DNA from: Cercophora sp. LCS_1
Lineage: Eukaryota > Ascomycota > Sordariomycetes > Sordariales > Lasiosphaeriaceae
Assembly: GCA_036250225.1 (NCBI GenBank)
Contig: JAPZLL010000021.1
Location: 124,001-188,000, forward strand
Direction: 5' to 3'
DNA: 64,000 bases
The position numbers were made by a program, and so were the translations under genes. Numbering within the stretch: the stretch's first letter is position 1; each line of letters starts with the position of its first letter. This document shows, one piece after another, positions 32,998 through 45,294 of the stretch. Under the pieces are notes generated by a model. The model ran no database searches and was not told where the DNA came from. It saw nothing but the letters and a program-made list of their open reading frames with translations.

Positions 32998-35900
32998 ATG
33001 GCTCGTTCCCTGGCCGCAAAGGGCTCACAGCCCCGGCGAGCATCTCCCTCTCCACGACCGCAAACTCCCAATCCGCCCAAGGCCAAGTCCAAGGCCGGGA
33101 AGCGCAAAGACGACTACACCTCCGAGGGCGTCGAGGACAACGATGTCTTCCTCCTCCCCGTCTCGGACTACCAGGTCATGATTGCCGTCACGGTTGTGGC
33201 TGCTATCGTGCGCCTATTCCGCATCTACCAACCCACCAGCGTCGTCTTTGACGAGGTCCAGTACGTCCCAGAAATCTCCTGTCTGTGAACCAGGACTGAC
33301 CATGGCTCTTTGGCAGCTTCGGCGGTTTCGCTTCCAAGTACATCAAAGGACGCTTCTTCATGGACGTCCATCCCCCGTTGGCAAAGCTCATGATCACCCT
33401 GTTTGGCTGGCTCGCCGGCTTTGACGGAAACTTCGACTTTAAGGAAATTGGCAAGGACTATCTCGAGCCTGGCGTTCCTTATGTCGCCATGCGCTTGTTC
33501 CCTGCCCTCTGCGGTACCTTCCTCGCCCCGACCATGTTCCTCACCCTCAAGGCTGTTGGATGCCGCACCACCACGGCTGCGCTCGGCGCCGGCCTCATCA
33601 TCTTTGGTACGTCCAGCTTGTCAGATGCCAAGGCGCTTGCTAACCAGTTCGACAGAGAACGGTCTCTTGACCCAGGCCCGCCTGATCTTGCTCGACTCTC
33701 CTCTGATGATCGCCACTGCCTTCACCGCGTTTGCCTTCACCTCGTTCACCAACCAGCAGGAACTCGGCCCTGCCAAGGCATTCCAGCCCAGCTGGTGGTT
33801 CTGGCTTGCCATGACCGGTCTCGGCTTGGGCGTGACGGTCAGCATCAAGTGGGTTGGTTTGTTCACCATTGCCTGGGTTGGGAGCTTGACCCTTGTTCAG
33901 CTCTGGGTGATGCTGGGCGATTACAAGAATGTGTCGGTCCGGCTGTTCACCAAGCACTTCATGGCCCGCGTCTTCTGCCTGATCGTTATCCCCGTTAGCT
34001 TCTACATGGCCATGTTCGGCATCCACTTCCTTTGCCTCGTCAACCCCGGCGAGGGCGATGGCTTCATGAGCTCCGAGTTCCAGTCGACGCTCAACTCCAA
34101 GGGCATGCAGGATGTCCCGGCCGATGTGCTCATGGGAAGCCGCGTCGCCATCCGCCACGTCAACACCCAGGGCGGTTACCTTCACTCGCACCCTCTGATG
34201 TATCCCACCGGCTCCAAGCAGCAGCAAATTACCCTGTATCCCCACAAGGACGACAACAACCTCTGGCTCCTCGAGAACCAGACCCAGCCCCTTGATATCC
34301 ACGGAAACCCCATCAACGGCACCTCTGCGTGGGACAGCCTTCCTGAGCCCGAGTACATCAAGGACGGCTCCATCCTCCGTCTCTACCACATCGCCACCCA
34401 CCGCCGTCTCCACTCCCACGATGTGCGCCCCCCGGTCACCGAGGCGGATTGGCAGAACGAGGTCTCGGCCTACGGTTACGAGGGCTTTGATGGAGATGCC
34501 AACGATTTCTTCCGCGTCGAGATTGTCAAGAAGCAGTCCAAGGGTGGTGTTTCCCAGGAGCGCATCCGCACCATTGACACCAAGTTCAGGCTCGTTCACG
34601 TCATGACTGGATGCGTTCTCTTCTCCCACAAGGTGAAGCTCCCTGACTGGGCGTCTGAGCAGCAGGAGGTCACCTGCGCACGTGGAGGCACCTTGCCCAA
34701 CAGCGTCTGGTACATTGAGCAGAACGCACACCCCATGCTTGGCGAGACTGCCGACAAGGTCAACTACCGCAACCCCGGTTTCTTTGGCAAGTTCTGGGAG
34801 CTCCAGAAGGTCATGTGGAAGACGAATGCCGGCCTCGTCGAGTCCCACGCCTGGGACTCCCGGCCCGAGGCCTGGCCCATCCTTCGCCGCGGCATCAATT
34901 TCTGGGGCAAGGATCACACTCAGATCTACCTCATTGGCAACCCGCTCATCTGGTGGAGCGCCACTGCTGCTATAGTCATCTACGTTGTCTTCAAAGGAAT
35001 CGCCGTTCTCCGTTGGCAGCGCAACTTCAACGACTACAGCAACCCGGTGTTCAAGCGGTTCGACTACGAGATCGGCAGCTCGGTGCTCGGATGGGCATTC
35101 CACTACTTCCCATTCTACCTCATGCAGCGCCAGCTGTTCCTCCACCACTACTTCCCTGCGCTGTACTTTGCCATCATGGCCTTCTGCCAGGTCTACGACT
35201 TTGCCACAGCCAGGATCCCTAGTTTCCGCCTGCGCGAGCACCACGTCGTCAACAAGGCCGGAGCCACTGCGTTCCTCGCTCTGTCGATTGTTGTCTTCTG
35301 GCTTCTTTCTCCCCTTGCCTACGGCAACGCCTGGACCAAGGCCGAGTGCAACCGTGTCAAGCTCTTCAACACGTGGGATTGGGATTGCAATACCTTTTTG
35401 GACAGCGTAAGTGGCGAAACCCGTGAAACAGTTCCCCAAATCAAGTTGCCAGAGAGGATGTAGTTAGTCCCTTTTAGCATGGCTACTTGGAAGACCAAGA
35501 ATGTACCTGGTGCAGCAACATAGCGATGTCATGCATGTCACTAACATTGTCCACAGTACGATGCCTATAACCGCATCCCCTCCGTAGCCGCCGGTCAGAC
35601 ACCCCAGCAGTCGATTGCCCCTCCCATTCCTGCTCAGGGCGAGCCCCCGGCCCAGGTTCCCATCGGTGGCAAGCCCGAAGAAGCCGCCGGTCAGCCTGGC
35701 ATCTCGGGTGCGCCGCCCCCGCCTGGCCACAAGATTCTGGGCCGCGAGGAGCGCGTTGAGTACCGTGATCAGCATGGCAACCTGTTGAACGAGGAGCAAG
35801 TCAAGGCTCTCGAGGGCAAGGTTGAGTTCAAGACTCGCTACGAGACCCGCACCCGTATCGTTGACGCCGAAGGCAATGAGATTGGAGAGATCAACGACCC

Positions 35901-36268
35901 TGCCCCGCAAGAGGTTGCCCCGCCCCACCCTGACGTCCAAGGTATGTTTGAACCAGGTCCATCCCTGCGCATCCCACTAACAGCATGCAGGCGTCGACCG
36001 CGAGACCACCAAGCGCAACCTCATCCCCGATGAGCCTATTCCTCCCCCGAAGAAGAGCGTCGAAGGCGAGAAGGAGGCCGAGGAGAAGGCTGCCAAGCCT
36101 GCCAGCGAGGGCAACGAGGCCACCGCCAAGCAGGAGGAGCCCCCGAAGCAAGAGGCACCTGTTGCAGCTGAGCCCGCAAAGGAGGAGCCCGTTGTTGCCG
36201 AGCCTGCAAAGGAGGAGCCCGTTGTTGCTGAGCCCGTGAAGCAAGAGGTTCCTGTTGCAGCCGAGTAA
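32998..36268 (+). CDS. PMT1: Dolichyl-phosphate-mannose protein O-mannosyltransferase, PMT1 subfamily
   Basis: ER multi-pass enzyme of 988 aa that transfers mannose from dolichyl-phosphate-mannose to Ser/Thr. Exons: 32998-33260, 33317-33606, 33656-35406, 35557-35941 and 35991-36268. Luminal loop 1 holds VFDEVHFGGFASKYIKGRFF and DVHPPLAK, with the catalytic Asp-Glu of the family in DEVHFG. MIR repeats include YLHSHPLMYPTGSKQQQ, LYHIATHRRLHSHD and RLVHVMTGCVLFSH. HHYFPALYFAI and multiple TM helices follow. The C-terminal ~190 residues beyond the last TM are cytosolic, proline-rich and acidic, ending in three 10-residue repeats (EPAKEEPVVA-type, 36163-36265), longer than yeast Pmt1. Introns have CTAAC-type branch points where checked. 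Confidence 0.94.
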
Positions 36269-37375
36269 TCTGCGTCCACTGCTTGAGGAACCACAGAGCT
36301 GTCTTTGGGTCATTTCTCTGACCACGGAGTCCGGCGAAACGAAAACTGGGTGCATTCCCCGGCGACGATGGACTTGCGTGGTTTGACCCACACTACCTAA
36401 ACACCCGTCTGTACCACCATAATGATGAGGGAATCTGGGATCATGATAAGAGGAAGGGGTTATGGCGAAGATAGATATCATGGCTGGGATTTTGTGTTGG
36501 GAAAATCTCAATCTCTCTTTTGTAACCATGTGCGCGAATTGGTCGAGGGTATTCACACATGTGTATCGCTATGAGAGGGGGCGGGCTGATGGGTTTGAGC
36601 ATGCGTAGGCTTCAACTGCGTGTAAGACAACCGACACTAGACACTTGGAATTTTATTTGTCATTTAGCGAGCAAGTCACCTCTTGATGTTGATGTTGATG
36701 GCTCTGGTGGATTGCGACCCGAGGTTTTTCACTTGTCTGCTGGTGCTTCTGGGGATTGGTAATACCGGTCTAGACAACTTGAAGGGGCAGCAACTGGACC
36801 CAGGACCCAGTGCCACGTCGTCGACTGCTACCGCGTCGGTCACTTTTTCTCGACCAACAATGTGTCGTTGAACAACAGTCTATCACTGGTGCCAAGGGAC
36901 GAGGTTTTACAAACGCATCGATTGTCAACGAGCTAGTCAACTGGCAAAGCGCTGTGCTAACCCTAAGGCAATCCAAAACCCAATCGTCAGAGGAGAGCGT
37001 GCCATGTCCGATTCGTGGGGCAACCGTTCCAACCAAAGGAATAACCGAGAACTGTCGCGAAGAAGCAGTGCGAAGATCAAGCAGCGCACAACAAGACATG
37101 CCAATTTTCCAGCCAACTTTCCAAACCAAAAGCATGGCCTACAAACAGGAGCAGACTAGTTAGACTCGAGACGGAACCACTCAACATGCCTGTCAAGGAT
37201 TGCTGGCACCCGCGCGGTGCAACGCGACCACAACCAGAGAAGAGATGACGCAGTTACACAAACTCTAGGAAACCCAACAATCAGAAAACTGCCGTCGCTG
37301 AAGGGTCAGGCTCATTGTGGTCCTAGACAATGGGGAATGGCGGGTATGGTGGGCAACATTCAGCAGTATCAGATA
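36269..37375. other. Convergent 3' region between PMT1 and the C2H2 gene
   Basis: No gene supported; presumed 3' UTRs and spacer. Confidence 0.4.
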
Positions 37376-38610
37376 TCACCGTCGGCCTCCACGCATCGAT
37401 CCGTCTCTATACTCGCCATGTTTGGTATGAATGTGCCGCGAAAGACTATCCTCTCGCTTGAAGGTTCGTCTGTACCTTGCGATGGAGCACTTTGCAGTAA
37501 TCGCAGCTGAAGACGGTGCTTTTTTCGTGCTGGCTCTGGTTAACTCTTGTTTTCCATGGTGAAAAGCGGATCGTACCTCAAGCTTGTTATGAGCAATCAT
37601 GTCTTCTGGGGAGATGGGCAGGTTACATCTCCGGCCACTGCGGGCTCCAGCTCTGCAGAAGTAAGCCTTGGGTTTGGGATTTGGGTTTGTGGTCGCATGC
37701 ACCTGCTCTTCTTCCTCGTCCACGGGCTCCCAATCCCCATCCGGGTCATCGGCCGTGACGGCAGTCGTGGTGGTTGTTGTGGTGATGGGGTGGAGGTGTA
37801 CTAGGTATACCGGATCGATGGTGTCCTGAGGCTGGGGCTGGGGGACCATTTGGGGTACAAGGTCGAAAAGGAGAGGACTCGAGGTTGCGTGGACCAGTGT
37901 TGGTGAACAGGGCGCCGGTGTCAATACCCCGGAATCAAAGAGGGCTGGAGTGTATTCAAAGGGAGGAGCCCACATCAGGTAAGTTTGCGTACTCGCATCC
38001 CGGTAGGAGCTACGAGCCAAGGTTGAGCCCTGTACGGGGCCCGCTCCGAAGATGGGGTTCGGACCACGGAATGTGTTGGTCGTGGTCACGTCCTGGGCAA
38101 AGCCCACACCTGCGTGGGCAAATTGCTCATGTCCCGGCCGTGTGTTCATGGCCACGTTCTGCGCGAGGGGCTGATCGGTCCAGGAGTATCGATGATAGGG
38201 CGAGATGGGCCGAGCCGCAATGCCAGTCGGCAGTGCAGGAGCGGCTCCAGGCTCGTCGGTCCAGGTGGATTGATCATATGGCGGCGGGGTGGGCGGAGCC
38301 GCGCCGCCAATCGACAGGGTGGGAGTGGCTTCGGGCACCATGGAGATGGCATCACGGCGAGTCGTGACGTTGGTAGCCTATATCAAGTCAAGTCAGCCTC
38401 CGTCTTTCGAAAGTGTGAGGAGTTGGCTACCAGTTGCCCTGGCCCCTGGGTCATAGGCACAGGCACGCCATGCCGTGTCACGCTAGCTTCTTCGAGGAGT
38501 CGGAACTCAGGGAAACGAGTGGATTGAGGCTCGTCATCTCCCTTGCCGGTGTTGGAGGAGACATTGCGCTTGGAAAGCCGGCGGGAACGGCGGCGGTTGT
38601 TCTGTGCCAT
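37376..38610 (-). pseudogene. C2H2 zinc-finger protein gene with an apparent frameshift in the finger
   Basis: Exons (minus): 38431-38610 (ATG at 38610, basic RRRSRRLSKRN start), 37577-38377, then about 37376-37535 after a 41-nt intron ending TTAACCAG. The body is Pro/Thr-rich and probably disordered, followed by CRAGARSGRRCNLPISPEDM and, across the intron, FSCDYCKVLHRK. The finger should continue into TFKREDSLSRHIHTKH, but that block is in another frame; the shift is at about 37463-37469, where a 2-nt loss (AC) from ACACC would explain it. The result is a premature stop inside the finger. Likely a transcription factor by family. It could be a pseudogene, a polymorphism, an assembly error or a missed splice form. 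Confidence 0.55.
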
Positions 38611-41600
38611 GTTGAGCTGAGTGCTGGGGAGTGGGGTCAAGAGAAGACTGCTGGGGACGGGTGGTTGTGTGGATGGCGGACGAGCAAATCTGAGTTCTGG
38701 AGAAAAGAGAGAGGACCGCGAGGACTTGAGGAACCTGGGAGAGGATTCTTGCTGCATGTTCTTCGCTGTTTATGAGCTCGTGAAGGTCCTACCATGCTCT
38801 TCTCATCCCCATTCCTGTAGCTCAAGACAGTCGACTGCACCTACCCGCGGAAGGCCAGGTCTCGTCGTTTGTATGTCTCAGGCTGTCCAGTTGCATCAAC
38901 GTCCCCCGCTCACATTGACCCCCTCGCTCTTGCACCTACCGCACAGATTGGTCAAGAACAGCAGAATTCGAACGATGACACCCTTTTACAAGGCAAACAA
39001 ACTGAGTGAGCAAACGGCCGTTGCCCTTGCTGTTGTGTGTAACTCACCTTCGTGTGCCAGCCAGGGTAAGAGTCGGACCATTCCCTAGGCTTTCGACGTT
39101 GTGTGTCCCCTCCTGACCGACGAGTCGCTTCGCTGCCCGGAGCTGGAGGGCAAACAACGAGCATGGGACCACAATGTCTGTCTGCCAATGAGGAAAAGCC
39201 ACTCAGACCGGCCTACTACCCTCACTTGGTGCTAATTCCGTCGTCTCTAGACACGCCCCCAAGCTCTACACTTGCTTGACGGCGACTGTGGCTACCCTTC
39301 GTTGTGTCCAATGCTTTTTTGTCTGTGATTGGTAGAACGAGACTGTGCGGACGCAGGAAGGTCATGCCGGTGGCGTCGCCGTCCGGAGGGGTGGTTGGAC
39401 CACCCTCAGTCGATCCTCAGGGACATTGGCTTTCTGTCCATCGAAGGGGCGAGGCAGGAGCACGAGGGAATCCCACCCTCCTGGAGAAGCGTGGAGCCCC
39501 AGACCCGACCCCTGGTGCTGTGACGTGATGCGGAACCCTACGACCATGGCTTTGGAATCGCCAACCAAGCGGCTGGGCCTGCTTGTGCTCTCTCCAAGGT
39601 AGGATTGATGTTGACGGGCCTGTCGAGCGCCATGGCACGTTGAAGCCAGTCGTCTCGTTGCTGCCTGCACAGGGAGAGAGACGAGAGAACCCGAAACCTC
39701 TCGGGAAGCCTTCTACACCAGACCCCTGCTCACAGAGTCACAATGCTCTTGGTGGAGATGGCTGGGGCGAGACTCAAGACGTGCAGCAAAGCTGAGCGCC
39801 AGAATGCAGGCATGAGACCTCAGCCGGAGGAGGTAGGCCAGGGAGCGAATCGAGGCATCCTCCACACCTCCACACCGGCTTTCAAAACAAAGCAAACATT
39901 GACGGGGGTAGGCCACGTCGGGAGAAAGCCGAAATAAGCGATAGCTCACGGCCGACGATGCAAACATTCCGCCAGTGCCCCGATATGCTGCCGTGCAGTT
40001 GTTGTGTGACCCGGTTCAAGCCGCCCGAAGCTCCGCCCTCCGAATCTCTCTGGCATGTGGACATAAGGGGGATTGGATTGCACGGCGCTGCTTGTGTCGT
40101 GTTACCGGGTCTAATGTACCTTGACGCCGCCAATGAAGGCCGACGTCAACGTGCGGGAACGGAACGCCACCGAGCCTTCCAACCTTCCCATCCCGATCCC
40201 TCGTCCGCCGAACCTCGGGGCGCTCGCCGGTGTGCCGGGAACCGATCCCTCGTTGCCGGTGCTAGGCTCGCTAGTTCAGCGCCAACGTGGCCTGACTGCG
40301 AAGCGGGTGGGAGAGACATCGGGGCCAAAGGAGCCAGCTGGTCCGAAAGCAGGCGTTAATTCATGACTTGGATTTTTGGTGTTTCGTCCAGAGACAAAAT
40401 CAGTTTCTTTTTCTCAAATGCAGCGCAGTGGAATGAGTGATTGACAGTGCATGAAACGCAGCAGAGTTGGGCTGCAGCTGGTGTGGTTGACGGCGGATCT
40501 CAGTGGTTGCAAAGGGGAAGCACTGCGTGCAGTATTGGTACATGGCAGTACCTTCGTCGGACCCGAGGGAGACACACCTTCCAAAAACGGGAGCAGCGTC
40601 CTTTTGCAGGGCTTCGTCAGGTGGTGCCTGTCAAAGTCCTCTTCCAGTGTTTTCGCCAGATGCCTTCGCACTGGGCAATGTGTAAGAGAAACTCAAAACC
40701 CCTCTTGAGAATCCCACGCCAATCACAAAGGCGGGAGCGATAAGGTATGGGTGTGGTGTGGGCTGGTAAGTGGCTGATCGCCAGATTTCCGCGAACCAGT
40801 TTGCCAAGGGGCCCGGATCCGAACCCCAAGGACCTGGTCGCTTCCCACCCACTTCCTCTTTGCCTCTTTGGCCTTTGCCCCTCAAGCCCCTCAAGCCCTC
40901 GGCTTCACGGTCGGGTGGGATGTGCCCATCCCCATTCGGGGAGGTTGCTGTTTAACCTCAAGACGTAAAACAATGGTTCTCAACTCACCGAGTATCCTGT
41001 AGATTTTTTTTTGGCGTTTACAAAACCGTTATGAAGGTAGCCAACGGCAGATGTGGCGTCAGTGGTCAGCTGGCTGCTTACGGGAGAACGCAAGGTGCGA
41101 AAGGCGATCACGGACCATGCCCAGGCTTCGTTGGAACCGGGGTCAGGTCCAGCCCGGGCCCGATGCGATTCCAGCTTCCCTGTTGTCTTTTGCCGCTTGG
41201 ACCGGTCAGCCGCGGCTTCAGCCTTGGAAACGGGAGATCCGAGGATCCTGGCCGCGATGACGATATTTACTTTATGCGCAAAGAGATTGCAAAAGAGATT
41301 GATGCTATGACCTGGGTGAATTCGTGTTGTGAACTGCCAGCGCATTGCCAGCGACCAACTTTGGCGCCTGCCCGCTGGCGGCCGGGTCCTCTGCTTGGGG
41401 GCCAGTTGCCTCCTTGGCAAAATAAACGACACACACAGAAAAGTCGAAGGGATACTCACCCATCGGAAAGGAGTGAATCCAAGATTCCAATGCATCACTC
41501 AACATTTCAATGACTAAAACTCTATTGAAAATGCTTTGGGTTTTTTCGCTAACGCCTATAAGGATTCTTGATACCTGTCCGGGCCGCTTGAAGGGGCATC

Positions 41601-42565
41601 ATCTGGATTCAGTGTGCCGATTATTTTGTCACCAACTTGCCTGGCTGGCCGAAGGGCTCTGCGAGGTCGCATGCGGCAATTGGCTTTGGACCCCCGATTC
41701 CGCCCCAGATCAGCCAGCCGGTGACGTTGCATCTCCATGCAAAAAGCTTGCTGGAACCGCAACGGGCAGATTCCCTACATGCGAACAGCGCAATAGCATT
41801 GGTGAAATCGAACAAAATCTCGTGGGAGAGCGAACTCGTCGATGGGAGGCTGAGTGAGCCGGCCCAATAATCCGCTGGCGGACCCACGATGTCCACTGCG
41901 AATCTGGGGCGCTTTGCCTATCGCAGCCCTGGCTTGGCCCCATGCCTGTCGTCACCTGCAAGCGTGCTGCTTAGGACCCAGTTGTGCAGCTGCCCCGGGT
42001 CCAGGGGCAACGCTGCTCGCCATACCCAAAATCCTCTCCATCTTCGTTTGCCTTCGTCTGATCAAACCCCGCAAACACGTACGAAATAGCTACGAACACA
42101 TCGACGCGAATGGTTGACCTGTGCCATCATACCGGCTGGCCTTGACTCGTTGCCGCCGTGTGTCAGTCGCACGTTTCCAGAAGCCCGCACCCGTTCAAGC
42201 TTCACATCCGTCGTCATAGACCCGCGCGACTTCCCTCCTAACGGCAGCCACCGATCTCACAGAAGCAGAGGCTCCAGGACAACAGTGTCTCTTGCGAGGG
42301 CCCGCCAGCTGGTGCGGTCCCAGCCCAACCGGCAAGCTGGAGTCCCAGTATGTTTGCACCTTCCACCGTTGTGTCTTTTGGCTCTTTTGGCTCTTTTGGC
42401 TTGGACGTTACCCGGTTCCGTGGCGGGGGGCTACCGCCCGTGGTGGTGTGCTCCCGTTCAATTCCTCGCCAAACGTCGTCATTGGGTGCTGTCGCATGAA
42501 TGCTCGCCACTGACTGACTCTCCTAAAGCTTTATCGCCGTGACCGGCTGGTCTTCCTCGCACCAA
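38611..42565. other. Gene-poor 4-kb region
   Basis: I see no credible protein gene, tRNA or rRNA. Short overlapping ORFs on both strands lack family motifs and codon consistency. Three TTTTGGCTC copies occur near 42368-42395. A candidate splice donor GTATGT at about 42347 suggests the right end includes a 5' leader intron of SEC2. Confidence 0.4.
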
Positions 42566-44641
42566 ATGCCCACCAATTCCGGACGCGCGACTTTTGGGCA
42601 TGCTCGCTCCCTCTCCAGCATCCTGCGATCCGGCTCCACAAAGCCTCCCCAAGCAGCGCTGAAGCCAGCCTCGACGTCGGAACTGCCTCACATTAGCGAT
42701 CTTGTTGCTTCGGCTCCTTCGACCCCGCAGCCTAAGCGGGTGCTTTCCCCGCAGGCCATCGACGACGAGAATGACATGAGCACCATCCCCGATCCCAGAA
42801 GCCGGGCCATGAGTCCTGCTCACGATCCGATGGCCAGTCCCCATCACCCCGATCTGGACGAGGAGGTCGCCACCCTCAGCACCAAGCTCATCAATGCCAT
42901 CAACCACCAGACCACGCTCGACGACAACCTGTCCGCCACCCGGTTGGAGCTCGAGAACTCGCGCGAGAGGATACGGCAGCTTGAACAGCAGGTTGAGGAC
43001 CAGCGGGAAATGCTGTCTGGAGATGTCTGGGTGAAGCGGAAATCAGTTGAGGCCGAGAAAGCCAAGCTCCTGGCACGTGTTGCTGAGGAGAAAAAGGCTC
43101 GGATGGACATGGAACAGGCAAAGAAGAAGATTGAGCAGGAGCTGGAGAGTCTTACGGCCGCCCTTTTCGAGGAGGCAAACAAGCTGGTCATCTCGGCAAA
43201 GGAAGAGGCCCGTCTGGAGCAAGAAGCCTTGCAACGAAAAAATGATCAGCTCAAGGCCCAGCTTGCTGACACCGAGGGCCTTCTCAAGTCCCAGCAGGAA
43301 CAGCTTGCCGAGCTGAAGCACGTCATGGAGCAGATGAGTGCTGAGAAGGAAGAGCATTGTCCTCCGACGGTTCCATCTTCGCCGGGGTTCAGCAAGTTCG
43401 ATGTCCCTGAGGAGAACCAGTCACCCAACAGCCTGCACCACCCCAGTCCGTCAGTGCCGCTCTCTCCTTCATACCCGACGAGCTTCACACATTTGCTCCA
43501 ACCAGTCCTGCGCACCGATCTTTCTTCATACAACGACTTCAAGGACCTCATCCGCACGTCCAAAAGGCTTTCCGGGCAGCGTGTGCCGTCTGGGCCTCCC
43601 AGCTCGAGCCTGGCATCCCTTGGTCTGGGCCTTGGCTCCATAGCGTCACAGGTTCCAATGTCGAATGGATCCAATTCGTCCTTATCCACTGTGGCGACAT
43701 CACCCGCGACGTCCCCCCAAACACCTATTACGCCAGCTTCAACAGCTAGTATGGGGTCTGCCACTGGAGCTCCCATCTTTCCCCACTTGAAGGAGACCAA
43801 GTTCTACAAGCGGGTTCTCACCGAGGACATTGAACCTACGCTTCGACTGGACATGGCTCCTGGCCTTTCCTGGCTTGCCCGCAGGAGCGTCCAGACGGCC
43901 ATGACGGATGGGTCGCTGGTGGTTGAGCCAGTCCCAGCAGTTACTACGAGCAGGTTTGGCCGAGCCGTGAGGCCGGAGCTGAACCCTTGCTCGCTCTGCG
44001 GCGAGTCCAGGAAGGACGAGGAGAATCTTCGCACACACCAATTCCGCACAAGCGAGGCCGGCTCCGCGCAAAACGGCTACCCGCTTTGCAAGTACTGCCT
44101 CGCGCGGGTACGATCGACGTGCGACTTCCTTGGCTTCCTCCGCATCGTCAAGGACGGCCACTGGCGTGCCGACGACGAAGACGCTGAGAGGGCTGCATGG
44201 GAAGAGAGCGTCCGTCTGCGCGAACAGATGTTCTGGAGCCGCATCGGTGGTGGTGTCGTGCCAACGAACCATCACCACGCCAATCTCAGCGCTGCCCCGA
44301 GCCCGAGACCGAGCGTGGAAGGTGGCGATAAGCTAGCAATACCGGTGGAGTCGGCCGGACTGGCGGGCGAGACCACCGAGCCGGCGGTGGAACCCAGCAG
44401 AGATACCGAGAGAAAGCTCGAGATCGAACAGATAAGAGCTGAAGACGCAGCGCCCGTGCCTCGGCCTCCAGTAGAGAAGCTCCCGATATCTGACGCCGCA
44501 GCATCCGGCCCGGAGGAGCACACGGCGCCAAGCAAGCCGAACACGGCTTGCGAGTTGACGCAGTCGCCCGAACCCAAGCCCTCGGTCGGGGGAGGAGAGG
44601 TCAAGCGCCTCTCGGTTACGATTCCCGGGTCGTTTGACTGA
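42566..44641 (+). CDS. SEC2: Rab guanine-nucleotide exchange factor Sec2-like
   Basis: 691-aa protein of the Sec2 family, the exchange factor that activates Sec4/Rab8-type GTPases on secretory vesicles. A long parallel coiled coil (about residues 96-265) contains the Sec2 GEF signature LTAALFEEANKLVISAKEEA. A Ser/Pro-rich linker follows. At about residues 474-565 there is a conserved C-terminal module with a CSLCGE...CKYC zinc-like pair, STCDFLGFLRIVKDGHW and EQMFWSRIGGG, typical of filamentous fungal Sec2. The tail is acidic and low-complexity. The ATG at 42566 is the first in frame; the frame is open nine codons further upstream, so a 5' exon joined by an intron is possible. Confidence 0.87.
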   Translation: MPTNSGRATFGHARSLSSILRSGSTKPPQAALKPASTSELPHISDLVASAPSTPQPKRVLSPQAIDDENDMSTIPDPRSRAMSPAHDPMASPHHPDLDEEVATLSTKLINAINHQTTLDDNLSATRLELENSRERIRQLEQQVEDQREMLSGDVWVKRKSVEAEKAKLLARVAEEKKARMDMEQAKKKIEQELESLTAALFEEANKLVISAKEEARLEQEALQRKNDQLKAQLADTEGLLKSQQEQLAELKHVMEQMSAEKEEHCPPTVPSSPGFSKFDVPEENQSPNSLHHPSPSVPLSPSYPTSFTHLLQPVLRTDLSSYNDFKDLIRTSKRLSGQRVPSGPPSSSLASLGLGLGSIASQVPMSNGSNSSLSTVATSPATSPQTPITPASTASMGSATGAPIFPHLKETKFYKRVLTEDIEPTLRLDMAPGLSWLARRSVQTAMTDGSLVVEPVPAVTTSRFGRAVRPELNPCSLCGESRKDEENLRTHQFRTSEAGSAQNGYPLCKYCLARVRSTCDFLGFLRIVKDGHWRADDEDAERAAWEESVRLREQMFWSRIGGGVVPTNHHHANLSAAPSPRPSVEGGDKLAIPVESAGLAGETTEPAVEPSRDTERKLEIEQIRAEDAAPVPRPPVEKLPISDAAASGPEEHTAPSKPNTACELTQSPEPKPSVGGGEVKRLSVTIPGSFD

Positions 44642-45150
44642 CGGGCTCGATAACACATAATTCCAGTTTCTCGTTTCTGTATTATACCACCGTCATTAGC
44701 TTTCGTTGTTATCAGGATCATCCGTTGGGAAGAAAGGAGCATTGGCGTTGGGGTAGTCATCCACATGACGCTTTGGGTTTGCAAACCTGGTCTCGTCCGA
44801 CCGACATGTTTCCTTGTGGGCGTCTGGGTTGCATCAAATGGCAAGCATATCCTATTTTCCTAATCTGAGCGGGGGGTGTATGATAGCATTGGGTATTTTG
44901 GTAACGCGGCGGGATTGGATTATGGGTAATTTTTGTCTAGTTGAATACCTCTTGAATAGACGGACAAGTGTGTTTTTGGCACGTTCTCTTTATTTTGACA
45001 CATGGCCCCATCCATCCGTTCTAGTTATCGTGGCAATCCTATCCGTTCCCAACCCTCCACACACCCTTATCCACCACATCCACATGTCGTCCCCGCCACG
45101 GGACACCCACAAAGCCACATTTTCCACACCCTCCCTTCAACAATTGGCAA
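44642..45150. other. Region between SEC2 and the tRNA pair
   Basis: SEC2 3' UTR and tRNA 5' flank. Nothing else seen. Confidence 0.4.
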
Positions 45151-45233
45151 TCGGGTATGGTGCAGCGGTAACATCGCTGACTCTCATCTTCGAGCGTCTC
45201 AGCAGCCCGGGGTTCGACTCCCCCGTATCCGAG
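45151..45233 (+). tRNA. tRNA-Glu (CTC) with 11-nt intron; possible pseudo-tRNA
   Basis: Acceptor TCGGGTA pairs with TATCCGA (one G-U), discriminator G. Anticodon stem GCTGA/TCAGC is perfect. The loop is CTCTCA, then an intron at 45187-45197 after position 37, then C, giving anticodon CTC. T stem CGGGG/CCCCG matches fungal tRNA-Glu. One extra C makes the T loop eight nt (TTCGACTC) or bulges the stem, which is unusual. B-box-like GGTTCGACTC is present. Confidence 0.75.
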
Positions 45234-45294
45234 ATTCGCCTCCCCTTTCTTCTGTCTTTGCCAAACTGCTACGGCTCAGGTTCACTTGAGCAAG

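Noticed and set aside
33640..35439. 599-codon antisense ORF opposite PMT1
   Set aside because: It lies wholly on the complement of a strongly conserved PMT1 exon; GC-rich third positions open the antisense frame. The translation has no recognisable domain.
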